Shown here: positions 1 through 5,990 of the stretch, one piece after another
How positions within the stretch are numbered: position 1 is the stretch's first letter
Layout: every line of letters begins with the position of its first letter
DNA from: JACDAN01 sp035776735
GTDB lineage: Bacteria > Actinomycetota > Thermoleophilia > Gaiellales > Gaiellaceae
Reading direction: 5' to 3'
DNA: 7,810 bases
Assembly (NCBI GenBank): GCA_035776735.1
Contig: DASSSO010000108.1
Span: forward strand, 1-7,810
Made by a program: the position numbers and the translations under genes
Notes under the pieces: generated by a model
Databases searched by the model: none
Told to the model about the DNA's origin: nothing
What the model saw: the letters and a program-made list of their open reading frames with translations, nothing else

Positions 1-344
1 ACTCGGGCTCGGTGGCTTCGCCCTACCGCGAGACCGAGGGGATGCGCGACGGCTCCGACGCGATCGCGGACTGGCCGATCCTCAACGCCCTCGTGAACAC
101 GGCGGCGGGGGCCACGTGGGTGAGCGTGCATCACGGCGGCGGTGTGGGCATGGGCAACTCGATCCACGCCGGCATGGTCGTTGTCGCCGACGGCACGGCG
201 GAGGCCGCAGAGCGGCTCGAGCGGGTGCTGACCACCGATCCGGGGACGGGCGTCCTGCGGCATGCCGACGCGGGCTATCCCGAGGCGATCGAGGCCGCCG
301 AGCAGCACGCCCTCGAGCTGCCGATGCCGCCGCGCGGCGAGTGA
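1..344 (+). CDS. hutU: Urocanate hydratase, C-terminal fragment (5' end outside window)
   Basis: Urocanate hydratase converts urocanate to 4-imidazolone-5-propionate, the second step of histidine degradation, in the cytoplasm with tightly bound NAD+. Only the last ~113 codons lie here; the first complete codon is at base 3 and the stop is TGA at 342-344. The visible protein begins SGSVASPYRETEGMRDGSD and continues through the family's glycine-rich block HHGGGVGMGNSIHAGMV and the tail ERVLTTDPGTGVLRHADAGY, all hallmark C-terminal HutU sequence. One small variation is Asn where many homologues have Tyr in the GMG(Y)S segment, a position that varies in the family. The stop overlaps the hutI start by 4 bases (GTGA), so the two are almost certainly co-transcribed and translationally coupled. 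Identification is very secure; the missing N-terminal part, including most of the NAD and active-site region, cannot be judged. Confidence 0.96.
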   Translation, partial: SGSVASPYRETEGMRDGSDAIADWPILNALVNTAAGATWVSVHHGGGVGMGNSIHAGMVVVADGTAEAAERLERVLTTDPGTGVLRHADAGYPEAIEAAEQHALELPMPPRGE

Positions 345-1582
345 CGAACACGGCCGCCGGCACGCGCCGGCTGCTCGTTCGCGACCTTGGCCAGATCGCG
401 ACGCCTGCCGGCTCGGCCGCCGCGGTCCGCGGGAGCGCTCTCGGAGCGGTCGAGGTCGTCGAGGAGGCGTACGTGCTGTGCGGTCCGGACGGCCGCATCG
501 AGCAGGTCGGCCGCATGCGCGACCTCCGGCGCCTCGACGGCGACGTCGAGGAGATCGACGGCCGGGGCATGGCGGCAATCCCTGGCCTCGTCGACTGCCA
601 CACGCATGCGTGCTTCGCGGGCGACCGCGTGGAGGAGTTCTCGCTCCGCGCCCGCGGTGCGAGCTACGAGGAGCTGCATGCGGCGGGCGGCGGAATCCTG
701 TCGACGGTCCGCGCGACCCGGGCCGCGAGCGAGGACGAGCTCCGCGGGGCGGTGCGGCGCCACCGAGGCTGGATGCTGCGCTGGGGCACGACGACGTTCG
801 AGGCCAAGTCCGGCTACGGGCTCGATCGCGACACGGAGCTCGCCTCGCTGCGTGCGATCGACGCCGAAGGCGGGATCCCGACGTACCTCGGCGCGCATGC
901 CGTGCCACCGGAGTTCGACGAGGCGGACGCGTACCTGGACTTCGTCGTCGCCGAGGTCCTGCCGGAAGCCGCCGGCCTCGCGGAGGCGGCGGACGTCTTC
1001 CTCGAGCGCGGCGCGTTCGCCGCCGAGCAAGCCCGCCGCTACCTCCTGGCGGCGCGCGACCACGGGCTCGCCCTGCGACTCCACGCCGACCAGTTCACCG
1101 AAGCCGGCGGCATCGGTCTCGCGGTCGAGCTCGGCGCGCGGTCGGTCGACCATCTGGAAGCGACCGGAGACGACGGGATCCGCGCGCTCGCCGCGAGCGA
1201 GGTCGCAGCCGTGCTCCTGCCGGCGAGCGCACTCTTCCTCGACCGCCCGATGCCACGCGGGCGCGAGCTCGCCGACCGAGGAGCCGTGGTCGTGCTCGCG
1301 ACCGACTTCAACCCCGGCAGCGCGTTCTGCGAGAGCCTCACGATCGTCTGCTCGCTCGCCTGCACGCAGCTCGGGCTCTCGCCGGCGGAGGCCCTCACGG
1401 CGTGCACCGTGAACGCAGCGCACGTCCTCGGTCGGGCCGACCGGAAGGGACGCCTGGCTACCGGCTACGACGCCGACGTCGTCCTCCTCGACGCGCCGGA
1501 CTGGAGACATCTCGCGTACCACCTCGGAGGCGACCTCGTAGGCGCCGTGATCCTGGGCGGCCGGGTCGCGTGGCGGCGCTAG
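341..1582 (+). CDS. hutI: Imidazolonepropionase
   Basis: HutI hydrolyses 4-imidazolone-5-propionate to N-formimidoyl-L-glutamate, the third step of histidine catabolism, as a metal-dependent amidohydrolase in the cytoplasm. The protein is 413 residues, close to the family's usual ~405. Visible landmarks are the metal-binding HxH in DCHTHACFAGDR (His87, His89) with substrate-contact Arg96, SGYG (Tyr159), GAH (His186), the metal ligand in RLHADQF (His248), VDHLE (His271) and the TDFNPGS loop with metal ligand Asp322. The C-terminal strands (GYDADVVLLDAPDWRH) are typical of the amidohydrolase composite domain. The GTG at 341 was chosen because it overlaps the hutU stop (GTGA) and gives a normal N-terminus; the frame stays open upstream to 116, but that would run inside hutU. 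No Shine-Dalgarno is evident, consistent with coupling to hutU. No formimidoylglutamate-degrading gene follows directly. Confidence 0.96.
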   Translation: MTNTAAGTRRLLVRDLGQIATPAGSAAAVRGSALGAVEVVEEAYVLCGPDGRIEQVGRMRDLRRLDGDVEEIDGRGMAAIPGLVDCHTHACFAGDRVEEFSLRARGASYEELHAAGGGILSTVRATRAASEDELRGAVRRHRGWMLRWGTTTFEAKSGYGLDRDTELASLRAIDAEGGIPTYLGAHAVPPEFDEADAYLDFVVAEVLPEAAGLAEAADVFLERGAFAAEQARRYLLAARDHGLALRLHADQFTEAGGIGLAVELGARSVDHLEATGDDGIRALAASEVAAVLLPASALFLDRPMPRGRELADRGAVVVLATDFNPGSAFCESLTIVCSLACTQLGLSPAEALTACTVNAAHVLGRADRKGRLATGYDADVVLLDAPDWRHLAYHLGGDLVGAVILGGRVAWRR

Positions 1583-1585
1583 GCT
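1580..1585 (+). promoter_or_regulatory. Candidate -10 box (TAGGCT) for a leaderless transcript of the 1592 gene
   Basis: TAGGCT, whose first three bases are the hutI stop codon, is followed by exactly 6 bases and then the ATG at 1592. TANNNT hexamers at this distance put the transcription start on or next to the start codon, the usual arrangement for leaderless mRNAs in actinobacteria. There is no convincing -35 element and no Shine-Dalgarno in the 9-base gap. The gene could instead be read through from hutI. Confidence 0.45.
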
Positions 1586-1591
1586 AGATCC

Positions 1592-1978
1592 ATGCCGAGC
1601 AGGAAGCAGCGCCGGCGCCGGGCCAAGGACCGCCGCCACGAGTGGGAGTACGTCTACGTCGACGACGAGGGGAACGAGGTCGAAGCGCCCGACGAGGCCG
1701 TCGTGTCGCGCAACGGCAAGCGGACACCGCAGGAGGCTCGAAGGACGCAGGCGTCCGGGATGCGAGAGGTCCAACCCCCGTCGTTGAAGCGGGTGGCGAA
1801 GCGCGGGCTGATCTTCGCGCCGCTGATGTTCCTCACCGTCACCTTCCTGAGCGGCGACCTGACACTCACCCAGCAGGTCATCAACACGGTCTTCCTGCTC
1901 GCGTTCTTCCTCCCGTTCAGCTACGCGATGGACGCGCTGATGTACCGGCTCTACAAGAAGCGCGCCGGGACCGGCTAG
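1592..1978 (+). CDS. Small basic protein with two predicted membrane segments, unknown function
   Basis: This is a 128-residue protein that I cannot assign to a named family. The N-terminus is strongly basic (MPSRKQRRRRAKDRRHEWEY), followed by an acidic patch (VYVDDEGNEVEAPDEA, 21-36) and a hydrophilic linker to about residue 66. Two hydrophobic stretches follow, at roughly 72-88 (GLIFAPLMFLTVTFL) and 96-114 (VINTVFLLAFFLPFSYAMD), and the end is basic (YRLYKKRAGTG). Positive charges flanking both segments predict a hairpin with both termini in the cytoplasm. The ATG at 1592 lies 9 bases after hutI and has no Shine-Dalgarno, but a -10-like TAGGCT sits 6 bases upstream. The TAG stop shares CTAG with the stop of the convergent cupin gene. 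Nothing ties it to histidine metabolism except position. The gene call is solid; the function is unknown. Confidence 0.82.
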   Translation: MPSRKQRRRRAKDRRHEWEYVYVDDEGNEVEAPDEAVVSRNGKRTPQEARRTQASGMREVQPPSLKRVAKRGLIFAPLMFLTVTFLSGDLTLTQQVINTVFLLAFFLPFSYAMDALMYRLYKKRAGTG

Positions 1979-2026
1979 CCGCCCGCCCCGCTGCCGCGGT
2001 AATGCCCCGGTCCCGGCCAGGGCGCG
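1961..2026. terminator. Inverted repeat across the convergent gene ends, candidate bidirectional terminator
   Basis: GCCGGGACCGG at 1964-1974 is perfectly inverted as CCGGTCCCGGC at 2007-2017, an 11-bp GC-rich stem around a 32-base loop. Outer arms CGC at 1961-1963 and GCG at 2024-2026 could extend it past a bulge. It spans the junction where the 1592 gene and the cupin gene converge and lies partly inside both reading frames. Its position suits a terminator serving both directions. Against this, neither side has a T-tract, the loop is long, and GC-rich DNA produces chance stems, although 11 perfect pairs exactly at the junction is notable. Confidence 0.4.
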
Positions 2027-2316
2027 AACAACAGAACGATGCGGGCGCCGTTTTGGCTGGCGACTCGGTGGCGCTCTTTCGCCTCGAAGCGGAAGAGGGT
2101 GCCGACGCCGGCCTCGACCGCCTCCTCGCCGGACCACACCTCGACCTGCCCGGCGACGACGACGATGTATGCGTGCTCGTGGACCTGGTGGTCGCCGAGC
2201 TCCTGGCCCGGATCGAGCCCGATCAGCACCGCCCTCACGTCGTCGGTGGAGTGCAACACGATGGGGCTCCGGCTCCCCTCCGGCGTCTCGAGCTCGAGGA
2301 GGTTCCAGCTCTGCAC
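1975..2316 (-). CDS. Small single-domain cupin protein
   Basis: This 113-residue protein is about the size of one cupin barrel. The first cupin motif is visible as GDHQVHEHAYIVVVAGQVEV (41-60), with candidate metal-ligand histidines at 43, 46 and 48. The second is FRFEAKERHRVAS (75-87), with His83. The acidic residue expected a few positions after HxH in the classic motif is replaced by hydrophobic residues, so metal binding, if present, uses histidines only or another site. Substrate is not predictable: such proteins include small dioxygenases, isomerases and non-catalytic sensors. The GTG at 2316 was chosen because a cupin-like N-terminus starts there (VQSWNLLELETPEG) and an AGGA sits 8 bases before it; the frame is open further upstream, but only as antisense of the hydrolase gene. 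The gene is divergent from that hydrolase, and its stop overlaps the neighbouring convergent gene by 4 bases. Confidence 0.85.
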   Translation of the reverse strand: MQSWNLLELETPEGSRSPIVLHSTDDVRAVLIGLDPGQELGDHQVHEHAYIVVVAGQVEVWSGEEAVEAGVGTLFRFEAKERHRVASQNGARIVLLFAPWPGPGHYRGSGAGG

Positions 2317-2323
2317 CGCGGCG

Positions 2324-2329
2324 ATCCTA
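2324..2329 (-). promoter_or_regulatory. Candidate -10 box (TAGGAT) for the cupin gene, or its ribosome-binding site
   Basis: Read on the minus strand, TAGGAT is followed by 7 bases and the GTG start at 2316, a good actinobacterial -10 hexamer at leaderless spacing. The same bases contain AGGA 8 bases before GTG, so they could equally be the Shine-Dalgarno of a transcript starting further up. No clear -35 is visible, and sequence alone does not separate the two readings. Confidence 0.4.
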
Positions 2330-2360
2330 CCCGGCTTCCGACCGGCGCCAGACCCGCCGT

Positions 2361-2366
2361 TACACT
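2361..2366 (+). promoter_or_regulatory. Candidate -10 box (TACACT) for the hydrolase-hisS-aspS unit, leaderless spacing
   Basis: TACACT matches the TANNNT consensus and is followed by exactly 6 bases before the ATG at 2373, placing the expected transcription start at the start codon. No Shine-Dalgarno precedes the ATG, which fits a leaderless mRNA. A CCGACC at 2338-2343 lies 17 bases upstream but is a poor -35 match. It faces away from the candidate cupin promoter at 2324-2329 within the 56-base gap. Confidence 0.45.
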
Positions 2367-2372
2367 CGCGCG

Positions 2373-2987
2373 ATGGCTCCGGCGGTCGACACCTACGCGC
2401 TCGGTCCGACGCAGACGAACTGCTACGTGGTGCGCGCCGATCCGGAGGCGGCCGAGGCGGTCGTGGTCGACCCCGGCTTCGAGGTCGCGCCCCCTGACTT
2501 CCCCGTCGCCGGGATCCTCGTGACCCACTGCCACTGGGACCACCTGGGCGGGATCGCCGCACTCGCCGAGGCGACGGGCGCCCCCGTCTACATGGCCGAC
2601 CGCGAGGCGCCGGTGCTCGAGGATCCCTCCGCCTTCTACCCCGACCAAACCATCCGCCCGTACCGGGCCGACGTCCGGCTCGAGGGGGGCGACACGTTCG
2701 ACGTCGCGGGCCTCGCCTTCGAGGTCGTGGACGTGCCGGGCCACTCGCCGGGCCACATTGCCTTCGCCACGGACGGCGCGTTGTTCTCCGGCGACGTGCT
2801 CTTCGCCGGCGGCGTGGGCCGCACCGACCTCCCGTTTGCCGACTGGGAGACGCTCGTCGACTCGATCCGCACCCTCGTCGAGCGCTTCCCGCCCGAGACC
2901 GTCGTCTATCCCGGCCACGGCCCCCCGACGACGCTCGGCGCCGAGCGTGCTCACAACCCCTTTCTTGCGGAGTTGCGCACCGTTTGA
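2373..2987 (+). CDS. Metallo-beta-lactamase-fold hydrolase, glyoxalase II-like
   Basis: This is a 204-residue single-domain member of the metallo-beta-lactamase superfamily, resembling short glyoxalase II / hydroxyacylglutathione hydrolase-like thioesterases. The N-terminus has the usual LGPTQTNCYVV strand. The binuclear metal site is complete: THCHWDH (His52, His54, Asp56, His57), PGHSPGH (His124), SGDVLF (Asp141) and YPGHG (His182). FAGGVGRTDLP (144-154) is also typical. A thioester or related substrate is inferred; the true one is unknown, and actinobacteria generally lack glutathione. The ATG at 2373 was chosen because the core begins right there and a -10-like box precedes it; upstream codons in frame lie in cupin antisense. 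The gene overlaps hisS by 4 bases (TTGA). A probable glyoxalase II gene also precedes hisS in Mycobacterium tuberculosis, so the link looks old, though its reason is unclear. Confidence 0.93.
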   Translation: MAPAVDTYALGPTQTNCYVVRADPEAAEAVVVDPGFEVAPPDFPVAGILVTHCHWDHLGGIAALAEATGAPVYMADREAPVLEDPSAFYPDQTIRPYRADVRLEGGDTFDVAGLAFEVVDVPGHSPGHIAFATDGALFSGDVLFAGGVGRTDLPFADWETLVDSIRTLVERFPPETVVYPGHGPPTTLGAERAHNPFLAELRTV

Positions 2988-4177
2988 GATTCGAAGCGCC
3001 GCGAGGAACCCACGACATCCTTCCGCTCGACCAGCCGCTGTGGCAGCGGGTGCTCGGGGAGGCGGAGCGGCTGTGTGCGCTCTACGGCTACCGCAAGATC
3101 GTGACCTCGGCGTTCGAGGACACTGAGCTCTTCGTCCGCACCTCGGGCGAGGGCTCCGACGTCGTCCAGAAGGAGATGTACACGTTCGAGGACCGCGGCG
3201 GCCGCTCGCTCACGCTGCGTCCGGAGGCGACGGCGCCGATCTGCCGGGCGTACCTGCAGCACGGCATGCACCGCGAGCCTCAGCCCGTGAAGCTCTACAC
3301 GATCGGGCCGATGTGGCGGTACGACCGGCCGCAGAAGGGCCGGTACCGCGAGCACTGGCAGCTCTCGGTGGAGGCGATCGGCTCCGACGACCCCGCCGTC
3401 GACGCCGAGCTGATCCAGTTCTACGACGAGCTGCTCCGCCGGCTCGGGGTCTCCGACTACGTGCTCTACCTCAACTCGATCGGAGACCCGCAGTGCCGGC
3501 CCGCGTACCTCCGGCAGCTGGAAGCCTGGCTGCACGAGCACGACTCGGAGCTCGACGAGGATGCCCGCTCGAAGCGTCGCACGTCGCCGCTGCGCGTCTT
3601 CGACGTGAAGAGCGAGCGCATCCAGGCGCTCCTCGTGGAGGCACCGAAGATCGGCGAGAGCCTCTGCGACGAGTGCCGGGAGCACTTCGAGCAGGTCCGC
3701 GCCTTCCTGGACGCCGCCGGCGTCCGCTACGAGCTCGCGCCGACGCTCGTGCGTGGGCTCGACTACTACACGCGCACGACGTTCGAGTTCAAGGACGAGG
3801 CGATCGGCGCGCAGGACTCGATCTGCGGCGGCGGCCGCTACGACGGGCTGATCGAGGCGATCGGCGGGCCGCCGACGCCGGGGATCGGGTTCGGCGCGGG
3901 CATCGAGCGCCTGCTGCTCTCGATGCGCGAGCCGGAGACCGAGCCGGAGGCGATCGACGTCTTCTTCATCGCCGACGAAGGTGCGGACCGCCCGGCGATC
4001 GCGGAGGCGCTGGCCGAGCTCCGCCGCCGCGGGATCAGCGCCGACATGGACTACGCGGGCCGCTCGCTCAAGGGCCAGCGCACGCAGGCCGGCAGGCTCA
4101 ACGCGCGCCACGTCGTCGTGGTCGAGCCGGGCCAGACCCCGGACGTCGACGCGATCGCCACGGAGCTCGACCGGTGA
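2984..4177 (+). CDS. hisS: Histidyl-tRNA synthetase
   Basis: HisRS is a class II synthetase that activates histidine and loads it on tRNA-His. This one is 397 residues, shorter than the usual ~420-430. Landmarks in order: APRGTHDILP (5-14), TLRPEATAPICRAY (77-90), motif 2 WRYDRPQKGRYREHWQ (111-126), PLRVFDVK (202-209), the histidine-specific loop LVRGLDYYTRTTFEF (255-269), CGGGRYDGL (281-289) and motif 3 GIGFGAGIERL (300-310, Arg309). The anticodon-binding domain starts near 325 (DVFFIADEG), with GRSLKGQRTQAGRLNARHV matching the family, but the end is abbreviated: the strands around the usual GxVxxKdLxxgeQ segment are absent and the protein passes straight to a final helix. The start is TTG at 2984, overlapping the hydrolase stop; the family N-terminus begins at once, so no alternative is likely. 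The stop overlaps aspS by 4 bases. Confidence 0.97.
   Translation: MRFEAPRGTHDILPLDQPLWQRVLGEAERLCALYGYRKIVTSAFEDTELFVRTSGEGSDVVQKEMYTFEDRGGRSLTLRPEATAPICRAYLQHGMHREPQPVKLYTIGPMWRYDRPQKGRYREHWQLSVEAIGSDDPAVDAELIQFYDELLRRLGVSDYVLYLNSIGDPQCRPAYLRQLEAWLHEHDSELDEDARSKRRTSPLRVFDVKSERIQALLVEAPKIGESLCDECREHFEQVRAFLDAAGVRYELAPTLVRGLDYYTRTTFEFKDEAIGAQDSICGGGRYDGLIEAIGGPPTPGIGFGAGIERLLLSMREPETEPEAIDVFFIADEGADRPAIAEALAELRRRGISADMDYAGRSLKGQRTQAGRLNARHVVVVEPGQTPDVDAIATELDR
4162..4165 (+). promoter_or_regulatory. Ribosome-binding site of aspS inside the end of hisS
   Basis: GGAG lies 8 bases before the GTG at 4174. It supports that GTG as the aspS start and shows that aspS has its own initiation signal in addition to coupling through the GTGA overlap. 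Confidence 0.5.
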
Positions 4178-5916
4178 GCTGGCGCGACGCCCTCGCAGGC
4201 GAGCTCCGGAAGGACGACGTCGGCAGGACGGTCACGCTCGCCGGCTGGACGGCGCGGCGGCGCGACCACGGCGGGCTGATCTTCGTCGACCTCCGCGACC
4301 ACGCCGGCATCGCGCAGCTCGTGATCAACCCGGAGCGCAGCCCCCAGGCGGCCGATACCGCGCACGAGATCCGCAACGAGTTCGTCCTCCGGGCCACGGG
4401 CGAGGTCGCCGCCAGGGCGCCGGACGCCGTGAACCCGAACCTGCCGACCGGCGAGGTCGAGGTCCAGGTCGACGAGCTCGAGATCGTCTCCCGGTCGACG
4501 CCGCTGCCCTTCCAGCTCGACGAGGAGAACGTCGACGAGACGCTTCGCTACCGGTATCGGTGGCTCGACCTGCGCCGCGAGCAGATGCAGCGAAACCTGC
4601 GCCTGTCCGGCACCGTGGTCTCCGCGATCCGGCGCCGGATGGAGGAGCTCGGGTTCGTGGACTTCTGGACGCCGAGCCTGATCAAGGGGACGCCGGAGGG
4701 CGCGCGGGACTTCCTCGTCCCCCTCCGTCTCCAGCCCGGGAGGTTCTTCGCGCTCGCGCAGTCGCCGCAGATCTACAAGCAGCTCTTCGTGATCGGCGGG
4801 TTCGACCGCTATTACCAGATCGCCACCTGCTGGCGGGACGAGGACCTGCGGGCCGACCGCCAGTTCGAGTTCCGGCAGCTCGACGTCGAGATCGCGTTCG
4901 CCGAGCGGCACGACGTCCTCGAAGCCTTGGAGGAGGCGGTCGTGGCCGCATTCGAGGCGCTCGGCCGCGAACCCCCGGCACGCCCGTTCCCGCGCCTCGT
5001 CTGGCACGACGTCATGGCGCGGTATGGCTCGGACAAGCCCGACCTCCGCTTCGGCCTCGGGATCGAGGATGCGACCGAGGTGACGCGCGCCTCCGAGTTC
5101 GGCGTGTTCGCGAACGCCGAAGCCGTCCGGTTCCTGACCGCGCCGCACGCGTTCTCCCGCGCCGAGCTCGACCGCCTGGAGGAGGCCGCCAAGGAGTGGG
5201 GCGCGAAGGGCCTCGCGTACATCGTCTACGGCGAGGACGGCGCGCCCCGGTCGCCGATCCTCAAGTTCCTCTCCGAAGCCGAGCTGGAGCGGTTCCGGGC
5301 CGAGCCGGGCTCGACGGTGCTCTTCGCGGCCGGCACGCCGGCGACGGTCGCCCGCGTGCTCGGCGGGCTCCGATCCAAGCTGGGTCGGGAGCTCGAGCTG
5401 GCGGACAAGGAGCAGGACGCGTTCCTCTGGGTCGTCGACTTCCCGGTGTTCGAGTGGAACGAGGACGAGGAGCGATGGACGTTCTCGCACCACCCGTTCA
5501 CCGGGGTGAAGGAGGGCCACGAGGAGCTGATCGAGTCCGATCCCGGCGCAGCGATCAGCCAGGCGTACGACCTGGTGTGGAACGGGTGGGAGCTCGGCTC
5601 GGGGTCGATCCGGATCCACGACCAGGACGTGCAGAAGCGGATCTTCCGGGCGCTCGGGCTCACGGAGGAGGAGGCGGAGGAGAAGTTCGGCTTCCTCCTG
5701 GAGGCCCTCAGGATGGGCGCGCCGCCGCACGGAGGCTTCGCGATGGGGATCGAGCGCTTCGTCGCCCTCATGGCCGGCGAGCCGAACATCCGCGAGATCG
5801 TCGGCTTCCCGAAGGTCTCGAGCGGGTCGGACCCGCTCACCGGCGCCCCGACGCCGATGCCGGAAGAGACCCTCCGCGAGCTCGGCATCGAGTTGATCCA
5901 GGAACCGGAGCGCTAA
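4174..5916 (+). CDS. aspS: Aspartyl-tRNA synthetase, bacterial type, probably non-discriminating (Asp/Asn)
   Basis: AspRS is a class II synthetase that charges tRNA-Asp. The 580-residue protein is full length for the bacterial form (~590). The N-terminal OB-fold anticodon-binding domain (about 1-105) contains GWTARRRDHGGLIFVDLRD. Catalytic landmarks are WTPSLIKGTPEGARDFLVP (165-183), FALAQSPQIYKQ (192-203), motif 2 around CWRDEDLRADRQFEFRQLD (219-237) and motif 3 GGFAMGIERF (520-529, Arg528). The bacterial GAD insertion falls at roughly 285-415. SHHPFTGVKEGH (438-449) and the terminal LTGAPTPMPEETLRELGI (555-572) are standard. His32 in RRDHGG sits where discriminating enzymes such as that of E. 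coli have Leu; a His here goes with relaxed specificity, so the enzyme may also form Asp-tRNA-Asn for GatCAB to amidate. The start is GTG at 4174, overlapping the hisS stop; the stop is TAA. Specificity is inference; identity is firm. Confidence 0.97.
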   Translation: MSWRDALAGELRKDDVGRTVTLAGWTARRRDHGGLIFVDLRDHAGIAQLVINPERSPQAADTAHEIRNEFVLRATGEVAARAPDAVNPNLPTGEVEVQVDELEIVSRSTPLPFQLDEENVDETLRYRYRWLDLRREQMQRNLRLSGTVVSAIRRRMEELGFVDFWTPSLIKGTPEGARDFLVPLRLQPGRFFALAQSPQIYKQLFVIGGFDRYYQIATCWRDEDLRADRQFEFRQLDVEIAFAERHDVLEALEEAVVAAFEALGREPPARPFPRLVWHDVMARYGSDKPDLRFGLGIEDATEVTRASEFGVFANAEAVRFLTAPHAFSRAELDRLEEAAKEWGAKGLAYIVYGEDGAPRSPILKFLSEAELERFRAEPGSTVLFAAGTPATVARVLGGLRSKLGRELELADKEQDAFLWVVDFPVFEWNEDEERWTFSHHPFTGVKEGHEELIESDPGAAISQAYDLVWNGWELGSGSIRIHDQDVQKRIFRALGLTEEEAEEKFGFLLEALRMGAPPHGGFAMGIERFVALMAGEPNIREIVGFPKVSSGSDPLTGAPTPMPEETLRELGIELIQEPER

Positions 5917-5924
5917 GGACGAAG

Positions 5925-5953
5925 TCGAAATCCGCCGATCCTGTCGGCATACT
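5925..5953 (+). promoter_or_regulatory. Candidate promoter for the DivIVA-like operon
   Basis: TCGAAA at 5925-5930 (4 of 6 match to TTGACA) and CATACT at 5948-5953 (4 of 6 match to TATAAT) are separated by 17 bases. A start near 5960 would give a 5' leader of roughly 30 bases carrying the ribosome-binding site at 5981. This is the only intergenic gap in the right half of the window, so a promoter is expected here. The spacer ends in a short inverted repeat (5934-5948). Confidence 0.4.
5934..5948. repeat. Short inverted repeat between aspS and the DivIVA-like gene
   Basis: GCCGA at 5934-5938 and TCGGC at 5944-5948 form a 5-bp stem with a 5-base loop. It begins 17 bases after the aspS stop and overlaps the spacer and first base of the candidate -10. 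It is too short and lacks a T-tract to be a confident terminator; an operator half-site pair is an alternative. Such short stems are common by chance in GC-rich DNA. Confidence 0.25.
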
Positions 5954-5980
5954 TCCCGGCAGTCCCGCCGCAGCCCACTG

Positions 5981-5986
5981 AAAGGA
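5981..5986 (+). promoter_or_regulatory. Ribosome-binding site of the DivIVA-like gene
   Basis: AAAGGA lies 4 bases before the ATG at 5991. It fixes this start in preference to the in-frame ATG at 6018 and is the clearest Shine-Dalgarno in the window. Confidence 0.7.
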
Positions 5987-5990
5987 CACG

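Noticed and set aside
275..2137. Long minus-strand open frame of 620 codons over hutI and the next gene
   Set aside because: It is an antisense shadow typical of GC-rich coding DNA: the translation is Arg/Ala/Glu-rich without motifs, while the plus strand carries an unmistakable hutI.
2317..3018. N-terminal extension of the cupin frame up to 3018
   Set aside because: The extension is Arg-rich antisense of the hydrolase gene; the cupin-like sequence begins at the GTG at 2316.
2951..4111. Minus-strand open frame of 386 codons over hisS
   Set aside because: It is antisense to a full hisS and has no recognisable domain.
3313..4173. N-terminal extension of the aspS frame up to 3313
   Set aside because: It overlaps hisS in another frame and is Arg/Pro-rich; AspRS homology begins exactly at the GTG at 4174.
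5917..5990. Intrinsic terminator for aspS in the gap before the DivIVA-like gene
   Set aside because: Only a 5-bp stem with no T-tract is present, so I list it as an inverted repeat and not as a terminator.
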